Assembly (NCBI GenBank): GCA_913052275.1
Contig: CAJXDX010000034.1
Location: 1 to 13,681, forward strand
Reading direction: 5' to 3'
DNA: 13,681 nt
Source of the DNA: an uncultured Pseudomonadota bacterium
GTDB lineage: Bacteria > SAR324 > NAC60-12
Positions within the stretch are counted from its first letter, which is position 1. Every line of letters starts with the position of its first letter. The position numbers and the translations under genes are program-made. Positions 1 through 5,593 of this stretch are shown in pieces. The notes below the pieces were generated by a model that had not been told where the DNA came from, made no database searches, and saw only the letters and a list, made by a program, of their open reading frames with translations.

Positions 1-99
1 GATAAAAACATTTATCATCTTAGCGGAGTTTCAAACATTGCGGTAGATTTGAGAGAATTTAAGACGAGAAAATCTGCAGGAATGTTTGCAACAAATTAA
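1..99 (+). CDS. C-terminal end of an unidentified protein (partial, cut by window edge)
   Basis: The first plus frame is open from base 1 to a TAA at 97-99 and gives 32 residues ending SAGMFATN. There is no stop in this stretch although the DNA is AT-rich, and the composition (hydrophobic, charged and a Lys/Arg cluster KTRKS) is protein-like. This suggests the 3' end of a gene that begins left of the window. I do not recognise the family. It faces the minus-strand gene ending at 146, so the two would converge with a gap of under 50 bases. It could also be a chance open stretch. Confidence 0.45.
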   Translation, partial: DKNIYHLSGVSNIAVDLREFKTRKSAGMFATN

Positions 100-145
100 T
101 TCAGTATTAAGGGCAGGGAAAGTTCATCTGACTGAAGTGTATTAG

Positions 146-490
146 TCAGGTAGCGCCTTTTGGGATTGAGCTTGTAATGTTTATTATTATTAACTCAGGA
201 ATCTTGCACACCTGAGCAACTTCTGCTCCAAGTTTTCCCGATTCTTCTTTGCTGAGTTTAAGCACCTCTTTTGCAGAATATTTTTCACGCAGGTGATTAA
301 CATAGCAATCGCATAAAACGATCTTTAACTGCTCCGGGATTCTTGGGTAATTTACTCTGAAGACTGAGGAGCATACATACCACATCTTCCTGATCTGAGT
401 AGTTGAATAATCCAACTCGCTCCCTTTAATATCTCCATAGGAAGCAAGAATTAGAAATATGGCTAATATGCTTTGTACGCAGGCTTTCAT
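146..490 (-). CDS. Small secreted four-cysteine protein of unknown function
   Basis: A 114-residue protein when started at the ATG at 488-490, which has a strong Shine-Dalgarno (AGGAGG) just upstream. A longer reading to 523 would leave that site inside the gene. Residues 1-23 look like a signal peptide: a short charged start, then a hydrophobic run (SILAIFLILASYG). The exported part has four cysteines (C40, C60, C62, C95) with a CDC pair in a helical, charged context (REKYSAKEVLKLSKEE). This could form two disulfides or bind a metal or cofactor in the periplasm. I do not recognise the family. The gene stands alone, is divergent from the ParA gene, and has its own promoter. The reading frame, start and export signal are well supported. 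The function is unknown. Confidence 0.75.
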   Translation of the reverse strand: MKACVQSILAIFLILASYGDIKGSELDYSTTQIRKMWYVCSSVFRVNYPRIPEQLKIVLCDCYVNHLREKYSAKEVLKLSKEESGKLGAEVAQVCKIPELIIINITSSIPKGAT

Positions 491-492
491 GG

Positions 493-500
493 CACCTCCT
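493..500 (-). promoter_or_regulatory. Strong ribosome binding site of the small secreted protein
   Basis: On the minus strand AGGAGGTG lies four bases after its core AGGAGG from the ATG at 488-490. It is one of the best Shine-Dalgarno matches in the window and decides the start in favour of this ATG over the upstream in-frame ATG at 523. Confidence 0.75.
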
Positions 501-546
501 TGCTGGACAATCTGGAGATGCAAAATGCGGGCAATAAAATTTTAAT

Positions 547-575
547 ATTACAGGAAGATCAAAATTTCCTGTCAA
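547..575 (-). promoter_or_regulatory. Sigma70-type promoter with an embedded palindrome (candidate operator)
   Basis: On the minus strand the -35 hexamer is a perfect TTGACA (570-575). A 17-base spacer follows, then the -10 TGTAAT (547-552), five of six to consensus. Transcription would start near 540 and give a leader of about 50 bases. A 7-base inverted repeat, ACAGGAA at 550-556 and TTCCTGT at 566-572, overlaps both hexamers and has a 9-base centre. A repressor bound there would block RNA polymerase directly. The promoter is seen in the sequence. The operator role is inferred. Confidence 0.6.
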
Positions 576-796
576 GATTCTCAAAATGGGAAATTCTGCT
601 CTCTTAATTAAGTACTTTATTATGAATGCTCAAACAATTAAATCTTTACTTCCTAATAAAATGTTTTGGTAGATGGATTTAGTCCCTCCGAGAAAAGTTT
701 TCTTTTGATTAATCCTGTGTTAAACTCGGCTTTGGGTCGTGATTTTCTTCTGTTAATATAAACTGAAAAAAAATTTCCATCTAGGCTGCTTACGCA

Positions 797-1591
797 ATGG
801 CAAAAGTAATTACATTCGCCAGCCAGAAAGGCGGAGTGGGAAAAACAACTTCCGCAGTACATTTGTCAACTGCCTTCGCTCTTGGAGGTTATAAAACATT
901 ATTAGTAGACCTTGATCCTCAAGGTTCAGTTCATCACTCCCTGGGGATTGAAAAAAAAGATGGGGTTGGAGTATGTGAAGTTTTTCTGACTCCCAGCATT
1001 TCTCTGCAGGAAATTGTTCAAAACGGCAAGCACCAGAATCTTGATCTGCTTCTTTCAAACATACAGGATCTTCTGGCAGAACAGACGGTAAACAAAATTG
1101 CTGCTGACTACTATCATATTTCACAATGGCTGGAGCAGAATGCCGCCAGTGATTATGAATTTATAATCATTGACGCCCCTGCATCTACAAGCCCAATAAG
1201 CATCAACGCAATACTCGCAGCAGACCTGATCATTGTTCCGCTGGAATGCGAAGCCCTGGCGATAAAATCTCTCAAACGTTTTTTACAGGCATTTAAGGAA
1301 CTGCAGAAGAACATCGAACCCGGCCTGCGCCTGGCAGGAATACTGCTTACAATGTATGACGATGAAATTCTGTCCCATCAGCAAGTATGCAGACAAATAT
1401 ACCAGACACTTGGAGATTCAGTTTTTGAAACAATTATTCCCAATTGCCCCTATATTCTTGAAGCAAGCTCCATGGGGATAGACGTGATCCAGCGCCATTT
1501 AAATTCAGAAGGCGCAACGGGCTACATTAGACTTGCTAACGAATTACTGGACCGTTTCCTTTTACCCAAGTCTGAGGAACTAAGTCAATAA
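797..1591 (+). CDS. ParA/Soj-family ATPase without a ParB partner
   Basis: A 264-residue P-loop ATPase of the ParA/MinD superfamily. The deviant Walker A KGGVGKTT spans residues 11-18 with signature lysine K11 and catalytic K16. Walker A' is VDLDPQGS with D38 and D40, and the Walker B region is IIIDAPAS with D126. Length and layout match Soj-type ParA proteins without an N-terminal DNA-binding domain. Such ATPases form ATP-dependent dimers that bind DNA nonspecifically and move cargo (chromosome or plasmid origins, protein clusters). No ParB gene and no parS site lie nearby, so the cargo is unknown, and roles other than chromosome partition are possible. The start ATG at 797 fits the family (MAKVITFASQKGG), although no clear Shine-Dalgarno precedes it. 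It is followed directly by a decayed ligase fragment. Confidence 0.88.
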   Translation: MAKVITFASQKGGVGKTTSAVHLSTAFALGGYKTLLVDLDPQGSVHHSLGIEKKDGVGVCEVFLTPSISLQEIVQNGKHQNLDLLLSNIQDLLAEQTVNKIAADYYHISQWLEQNAASDYEFIIIDAPASTSPISINAILAADLIIVPLECEALAIKSLKRFLQAFKELQKNIEPGLRLAGILLTMYDDEILSHQQVCRQIYQTLGDSVFETIIPNCPYILEASSMGIDVIQRHLNSEGATGYIRLANELLDRFLLPKSEELSQ

Positions 1592-1602
1592 CTTCAAAGA
1601 CA

Positions 1603-1764
1603 TTCAAAAAAGGAAATGACTTTCGCATCGGCACAGGGTTCAGTGATGAGATGAGGCGAAATCCTCCTGCGGTCGGTTCATTAATAACTTTTAAATTTAC
1701 AGGAACCACTAAAAAAGGGATTCCCAGATTCGCCAGTTTTCTGAGGTTGCACCAGCAATTTTGA
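1603..1764 (+). pseudogene. 3' remnant of an ATP-dependent DNA ligase (OB-fold end)
   Basis: A plus frame different from that of the ParA gene is open from after a TGA at 1573-1575 to a TGA at 1762-1764. From about 1603 it reads like the C-terminal OB domain of small ATP-dependent DNA ligases of the bacterial Lig-E type. Recognisable blocks are FRIGTGFSDEMRRNPP, VGSLITFKF and KKGIPRFASFLRL, matching the family pattern G-[ST]-G-F-[ST]-D, R-x-N-P-P, and G-x-P-R-F-x-x-F-L-R. There is no start codon before the conserved block and no trace of the nucleotidyltransferase domain, because ParA coding sequence occupies the upstream side. It is therefore a deletion remnant rather than a working gene. 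The motif order, and the natural ligase end shortly before the stop, make the identification fairly secure. Confidence 0.8.
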
Positions 1765-1798
1765 AATATGCACAAGTTCAACATGATAAGTCTGAGCC

Positions 1799-1802
1799 GG
1801 AG
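1799..1802 (+). promoter_or_regulatory. Ribosome binding site that selects a GTG start
   Basis: GGAG lies five bases before the GTG at 1808, and an in-frame TGA at 1793-1795 closes the frame just upstream. The GTG is the first possible start and has the right spacing. The next candidate, the ATG at 1841, would remove part of the first membrane segment. Confidence 0.55.
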
Positions 1803-1807
1803 ATTTT

Positions 1808-2335
1808 GTGCCGTATTTTGAAGCATGCATTTGGATTTTAATGGGCCTGATTACAGGAAGTTTTGTAAATGTATGCATTGATCGACTGCCTATGCAGTTT
1901 GCCGATAAAGAACTGCGATCACGCTTGCTGAAATCTTCTGAATTATCTTCACTACTGAAAAATCACGTACAGGACCGTACACTGACATTATTCAAACCGA
2001 CACGATCGTTTTGTTTTTACTGCGGGCATCAGCTTCGATGGTTTGAAAATGTTCCCCTGCTGTCATACATTTTCATCAAAGGACGTTGTAGAACATGCAA
2101 CGCAGCTTTAGGTTCAAGACTGTTCTGGACCGAAACCATGCATGGCTTGTGGTATGGAATCTTTGGCTGGTTATTTCAAAACTGGATTTGGTCCTTATTT
2201 GCAGGCATTAACTTTTCATTTTTGTGGATTTTGGCATACTGCCGGTCTCATCAACAAGTGAGGATCAAACTTTATTATGCCGGAGGAGTCTTGCTGGCTG
2301 TGAATTTCATGGTGTATTTTTTTATCAGAAAATGA
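1808..2335 (+). CDS. Prepilin-peptidase-like membrane protein lacking the protease domain
   Basis: A 175-residue membrane protein starting at a GTG. Residues 10-28 carry the GSFVNVCIDRLP signature of the N-terminal domain of type IV prepilin peptidases (PilD; the DiS-P-DiS domain). It is followed by the zinc-type pairs CFYC (C69, C72) and CRTC (C94, C97) flanking WFENVPLLSYIFIKGRC, all in the usual PilD order. In full enzymes an A24 aspartyl protease domain of several helices follows, with catalytic Asp in ID-x-D and GxGD motifs. Here only two more hydrophobic segments are present, and the place where the first Asp would lie reads AYCRSHQQVRI (about residues 143-153). No GD motif is present. 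It therefore cannot be a standard aspartyl prepilin peptidase. It may be a truncated relic or a free-standing zinc/methyltransferase-like domain. Its last bases overlap the ATG of the flippase gene (ATGA), implying translational coupling. Confidence 0.75.
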   Translation: MPYFEACIWILMGLITGSFVNVCIDRLPMQFADKELRSRLLKSSELSSLLKNHVQDRTLTLFKPTRSFCFYCGHQLRWFENVPLLSYIFIKGRCRTCNAALGSRLFWTETMHGLWYGIFGWLFQNWIWSLFAGINFSFLWILAYCRSHQQVRIKLYYAGGVLLAVNFMVYFFIRK

Positions 2336-3318
2336 AGAAAATAATTTTTACGCTGCTCAAATTGGTGATCGTGCTCTCCATTTTGATCTATCTGGTCCGC
2401 AGCGGAAGATTGAATTTTGAAAAGTTGCTGCTCTTTCGAGATGCACCGGAAATACTGGCATTTATGGTTGGAGTGCTTGTTTTAATTGTGGTCCCGTTGG
2501 CCACATTCCGCTGGTGGCTTTTGTTACGGGCAATTGGGTTGCCTGTTGAACCGAAACAAACTTTTTTGCTGACATGGATCGGCAATTTCTTCAACACAAC
2601 TCTTCCTGGGGCAGTTACCGGTGATGTGGTAAAGGGATATTATGTTATCAAGGCACAGCAGGAAGAAGGGCGAACACGTGCACTGATGACGCTTTTGATT
2701 GACCGATTTGTAGGTTTGTTCGGTTTAATAGTGATGGCATTTCTGGCACTTGTTTTTAACCTTGAACTGATACTATCTCAGGAAAATATGCATTCTCTGG
2801 CATGGATGATAGTTGCGCTGTTTGTGTTAACAGTGCTGTTTTATTTTATTGCGATGTTTCCCTTCAAAGAAGGTCGTGATCCTTTTATCCGTCTTTTTAA
2901 TCGCCTCCCTGCCAGCAAACTCACAATCAAAGTTTATTCTGCATTCAAAAGATTTCAGCATCAGAAAAAAACCCTGCTGCTGACTTTGGTGCTGGCCATA
3001 GGTATCCACAGTTTGATCGCCCTGATTTTCTTTCAGGTGGCACATTTGATTGGTGTTAAAGAAATGAACCTGGCAACACAATTCTTCCTGATGCCTATTG
3101 GTTTAATCACTGTGGCAATACCAATCGCTCCCGGCGGGATTGGAATCGGACATGTGGCCTTCGAGTCCCTGTATCAGCTTGCCGGACTTTCCGGAGGAGC
3201 AGATATTTTCAACCTCTTCATCATAGTCCAGCTTGGAGTTTTTCTGTTGGGAGGAATCCCCTATTTTCTATACAGCAGTGAATATAAAATACCGGAGAAT
3301 CCGGAGGATATGCTTTGA
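2332..3318 (+). CDS. Flippase-like integral membrane protein (LPG synthase TM-region family)
   Basis: A 328-residue polytopic membrane protein of the family formed by the transmembrane part of lysylphosphatidylglycerol synthase (UPF0104/PF03706). Recognisable blocks are GNFFNTTLPGAVTGDVVKGYY (about residues 88-108), the LLIDRFVGLFGL segment, and PIAPGGIGIGH followed by FESLYQLAG near the C-terminus. Roughly eight hydrophobic segments are visible. Members are thought to move lipids or lipid-linked sugars across the inner membrane, but most are uncharacterised. The cytosolic aminoacyl-transferase domain of true MprF is absent, as in most bacterial members. The start is set at the ATG at 2332, which overlaps the upstream stop. 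The longer reading from 2224 overlaps the previous gene out of frame and is rejected. The C-terminus is short and polar. Confidence 0.85.
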   Translation: MKKIIFTLLKLVIVLSILIYLVRSGRLNFEKLLLFRDAPEILAFMVGVLVLIVVPLATFRWWLLLRAIGLPVEPKQTFLLTWIGNFFNTTLPGAVTGDVVKGYYVIKAQQEEGRTRALMTLLIDRFVGLFGLIVMAFLALVFNLELILSQENMHSLAWMIVALFVLTVLFYFIAMFPFKEGRDPFIRLFNRLPASKLTIKVYSAFKRFQHQKKTLLLTLVLAIGIHSLIALIFFQVAHLIGVKEMNLATQFFLMPIGLITVAIPIAPGGIGIGHVAFESLYQLAGLSGGADIFNLFIIVQLGVFLLGGIPYFLYSSEYKIPENPEDML

Positions 3319-3415
3319 GAGACAATCGAACAGCAATCAATTTCGGGAAATTCCACTTGAGAATAGGGGCTGAATCCTAAATGCAAATGCTGAAATAAAG
3401 ACAGTTCCGGAATTG

Positions 3416-4363
3416 TTAATCTTCTGACTGCAAAATATTCAAATGTTCCCGAACACTGGATGAAAGCGCATTTAAATCATAACCTCCTTCAAGCATGCTT
3501 ATGATTCTGCCTTCCGCAAACTTCTCTGCCAATTTTTTTAGTTCACTGGTCAACACTTTGTATGTATGTTCCGTAAGGTTAAGTGAAGCCAGAGGATCGT
3601 CCCTGTGCGCGTCAAATCCGGCAGAAACTAAAATAAAGTCCGGTTTGTATTCTTCCATCTTCGGCTGGACTTGATCATAAAAAATCTGCAAATATTCTTC
3701 ATCTCCCGTTCCGGCCAAAACAGGAACATTCAGAGTATATCCGGCACCTGCGCCTTTTCCCCTTTCATCTGCATAGCCGGTTCCGGGATAACAGGTACGA
3801 GGATCCTGGTGCATGCTTACGAAATACACGTCATCCCGCTCCTCAAAAAGATGCTGAGTGCCGTTACCATGATGCACATCAAAATCAAAAATCAGTACAC
3901 GATTGAAACCCATCTCTGAGCATAAAAATTCAGCGGCAAGGGCAATGTTGTTAAAAAAACAAAATCCCATTGCATAATCATTTTCCGCATGATGACCAGG
4001 CGGGCGCACTGCGCAGAAGGCGTTTTCAAAGCGTCTTTCCGCCACTTCCACAGCTCCCTCAATTACAGATCCTACTGCATGCAGTGCGGCATTATAAGTT
4101 TGTGGAGAAATAACACAATCCGGCGTATGCAGATTTCTGGCACCACTTTCGGATGCCGCTTCAACCTCGGAAATCAGTTTTTCTGAATGCACCATTTTCA
4201 ATTCCTGAATGGTTGCAGGACGTCCGGACTGCAGCCTGAGTTTCTCCAGCATCCCCTCGGATTCAAGTTTGTCTGTTATGGCCCGCAGTCGATTGGCGTT
4301 TTCCGGATGAGAACCTGTATCGTGTTCCAGGAAGATGGGATTAGTATAAAATCCTGTATTCAT
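3416..4363 (-). CDS. Histone deacetylase family (acetylpolyamine/acetoin-type) zinc amidohydrolase
   Basis: A 315-residue protein from the ATG at 4361-4363. A TTG at 4372 would add only three residues, and neither start has a good Shine-Dalgarno. The arginase/deacetylase fold signature is complete: H-D-T-G-S-H-P-E-N near residues 14-22, the catalytic histidine pair in PPGHHAE (H124, H125), zinc ligands D162 and H164 in FDFDVHHGNGT, the third zinc ligand D251 in SAGFDAH, and the transition-state tyrosine Y295 in EGGYDL. Bacterial members remove acetyl groups from polyamines, lysines or other small amides. The actual substrate cannot be read from the sequence. It is a single gene that converges on the flippase gene and diverges from def. 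Confidence 0.92.
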   Translation of the reverse strand: MNTGFYTNPIFLEHDTGSHPENANRLRAITDKLESEGMLEKLRLQSGRPATIQELKMVHSEKLISEVEAASESGARNLHTPDCVISPQTYNAALHAVGSVIEGAVEVAERRFENAFCAVRPPGHHAENDYAMGFCFFNNIALAAEFLCSEMGFNRVLIFDFDVHHGNGTQHLFEERDDVYFVSMHQDPRTCYPGTGYADERGKGAGAGYTLNVPVLAGTGDEEYLQIFYDQVQPKMEEYKPDFILVSAGFDAHRDDPLASLNLTEHTYKVLTSELKKLAEKFAEGRIISMLEGGYDLNALSSSVREHLNILQSED

Positions 4364-4479
4364 TGTATTCAAATTTTTCAGCGATAGAATTTTAGCAGTG
4401 ATTCAGTCAAAAAGTACGCCAAGTCTGACACTACTGTTCAACACAAAGCAAGCCCTTTGTTATTATTATTCTTGTTAGT

Positions 4480-4508
4480 TTGTGTTTGCAGAGCAGTTTG
4501 GTTAGAAT
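4480..4508 (+). promoter_or_regulatory. Candidate promoter of the def operon
   Basis: TTGTGT at 4480-4485 and TAGAAT at 4503-4508 (five of six to the -10 consensus) are separated by exactly 17 bases. Transcription would start near 4515 and leave a leader of about 55 bases before def. A second possible -35, TTGACT at 4537-4542, lies only 15 bases from TAATAT and would put the start at the ATG itself. Confidence 0.4.
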
Positions 4509-4516
4509 CGAATCCT

Positions 4517-4537
4517 AATAAAACAAAACGTTTTATT
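4517..4537. repeat. 8-base inverted repeat in the def leader
   Basis: AATAAAAC at 4517-4524 and GTTTTATT at 4530-4537 form a perfect inverted repeat around AAAAC. It lies just after the candidate promoter and before def, where an operator would sit. The arms are AT-rich, so chance is a real possibility, and as an RNA hairpin it would be weak. Confidence 0.35.
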
Positions 4538-4568
4538 TGACTGAGGTTTTACAGTTTTAATATATGGA

Positions 4569-5087
4569 ATGGCACTGCTTAATATTCATACTTTCCCTGA
4601 CCCGATATTGAGGCAAAAAGCTTTACCGGTTACAGACTTTGATCAAAGCCTTGATGATACGGCGAAATCCATGCTGGAAACAATGTACGTATCCAGCGGA
4701 ATAGGGCTTGCAGCCGTCCAGGCAGGCATCCTCAAAAAAATAATAGTGATCGATTTAATAAGTGGAGAAGAAGACATTAGCCTCAGGGAACCACATGTTT
4801 TTGTTAATCCTAAAATATTAAAGAAATACGGATCCACTGTCTCTGAAGAAGGCTGCCTCAGCGTGATTGATTTCCGGGGTGATGTTGAACGTGCTGAAAA
4901 AATATCAGTTGAATACCAGGATGTTAAAGGCAATATCCATCAAATGGAAGCTGAAGAAATGATGTCAATTTGTCTTCAGCATGAAATCGACCATTTAAAC
5001 GGTATTTTATTTATTGATCACTTGCCTGTGCTGAAGCAAAAAATGGTGAAAAAGAAGCTTACAAAACTCGCCATGGCAAATGCATGA
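4569..5087 (+). CDS. def: Peptide deformylase
   Basis: A 172-residue enzyme that removes the formyl group from the initiator methionine of nascent proteins, using a divalent metal (Fe2+ in most). All three family motifs are present: GIGLAAVQ (residues 44-51), EEGCLS (93-98, metal ligand C96) and QHEIDH (137-142, ligands H138 and H142, catalytic E139). Length and the N-terminus (MALLNIHTFPDPILRQKA) are typical. The lysine-rich tail (QKMVKKKLTKLA) is usual for family members. Its stop overlaps the start of the DUF192 gene by ATGA. In many bacteria def sits beside fmt, which is not found here. Confidence 0.96.
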   Translation: MALLNIHTFPDPILRQKALPVTDFDQSLDDTAKSMLETMYVSSGIGLAAVQAGILKKIIVIDLISGEEDISLREPHVFVNPKILKKYGSTVSEEGCLSVIDFRGDVERAEKISVEYQDVKGNIHQMEAEEMMSICLQHEIDHLNGILFIDHLPVLKQKMVKKKLTKLAMANA

Positions 5088-5551
5088 ATTTGCGGAAGAC
5101 TGCTTTCATTTCTATTAATGTTTCTCTCTGGATTATTCAATTATTCACATTTACCCAGTCTTTCGCCGAGGAAATTGTTTACTCTCACGCCCTTGTAACA
5201 ACCACCACAGGAGAGGAAATTCCCGTTGAGGTCGCAGACACACTTAAAAAAAGAAGCCTTGGACTGGGAAAACGTGCCTCTCTGAAAAAAGGATGGGGGA
5301 TGCTGTTTGTTTTTGAGAAACGAAAACCGCATCGTTTCTGGATGAAAGACATGCAGTTTCCTTTGGATATTATCTGGCTGGACAATCACAGAATTGTGCA
5401 TATCATTCATAATGCGCAGCCTGTTAATTCCAAGGTTGAGCCTGAGGTAATGACCTCTCCGGTTCCAGTAAATTTTGTTCTGGAGATTGCCGCCGGACGC
5501 GCGGCAAAACTTCGGCTTAAAACGGGACAGCGAATGAATTTTAAATTTTGA
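5084..5551 (+). CDS. DUF192 family exported protein
   Basis: A 155-residue protein. Residues 1-28 form a signal peptide (hydrophobic run with a likely cleavage after SFA), so the mature protein should be periplasmic. The DUF192 domain covers about residues 38-155, with RSLGLGKRASLKKGWGMLFVF, the family hallmark FWMKDMQFPLDIIWLD (about 85-100), and a later LEIAAGRAAKLRLKTGQ. The family is compact, widespread and of unknown function. Its start codon overlaps the def stop, so the two are translationally coupled. The fusion LpxC gene follows after 42 bases. The link to deformylase or lipid A synthesis is positional only. Confidence 0.9.
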   Translation: MNLRKTAFISINVSLWIIQLFTFTQSFAEEIVYSHALVTTTTGEEIPVEVADTLKKRSLGLGKRASLKKGWGMLFVFEKRKPHRFWMKDMQFPLDIIWLDNHRIVHIIHNAQPVNSKVEPEVMTSPVPVNFVLEIAAGRAAKLRLKTGQRMNFKF

Positions 5552-5593
5552 AACTGAACAGCCTCAAAAAATAAACTCAATAAATCTGAAAAT

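Larger units (their letters stand above)
491..796. other. Divergent intergenic region, AT-rich, no gene
   Basis: This stretch separates the minus-strand secreted protein from the ParA gene. Its left part holds the leader and promoter of the secreted protein. Its right part should hold the ParA promoter, but the only candidate I find there is weak (TTGGGT at 732-737, 16 bases, TAATAT at 754-759). A 13-base symmetric sequence with AGAAAA and TTTTCT arms around a central G lies at 691-703 and could be a protein-binding site. No parS-like site (TGTTTCACGTGAAACA type) is present. No convincing open reading frame is seen. Confidence 0.6.

Noticed and set aside
128..149. CTGACT/AGTCAG inverted repeat between the two leftmost convergent genes as a terminator
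   Set aside because: The stem is only six pairs with a 10-base loop and has no thymine run; it also includes the stop codon of the secreted protein.
653..862. Minus-strand 69-codon frame over the parA start
   Set aside because: It overlaps the conserved ParA N-terminus, has no Shine-Dalgarno and has an unlikely composition.
1573..1603. Programmed frameshift joining ParA to the ligase OB segment
   Set aside because: ParA ends naturally, the overlap of the frames is only about 16 bases, and no slippery heptamer or following structure is present.
1536..1826. Minus-strand open frame of about 96 codons across the parA end and the next gap
   Set aside because: Its translation is the antisense of the ligase remnant and resembles no protein; the plus-strand ligase motifs explain why the stretch stays open.
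2224..2331. Longer N-terminus for the flippase-like protein
   Set aside because: The added residues are out of frame with, and lie wholly inside, the upstream gene, while the ATG at 2332 gives a typical N-terminus with ATGA coupling.
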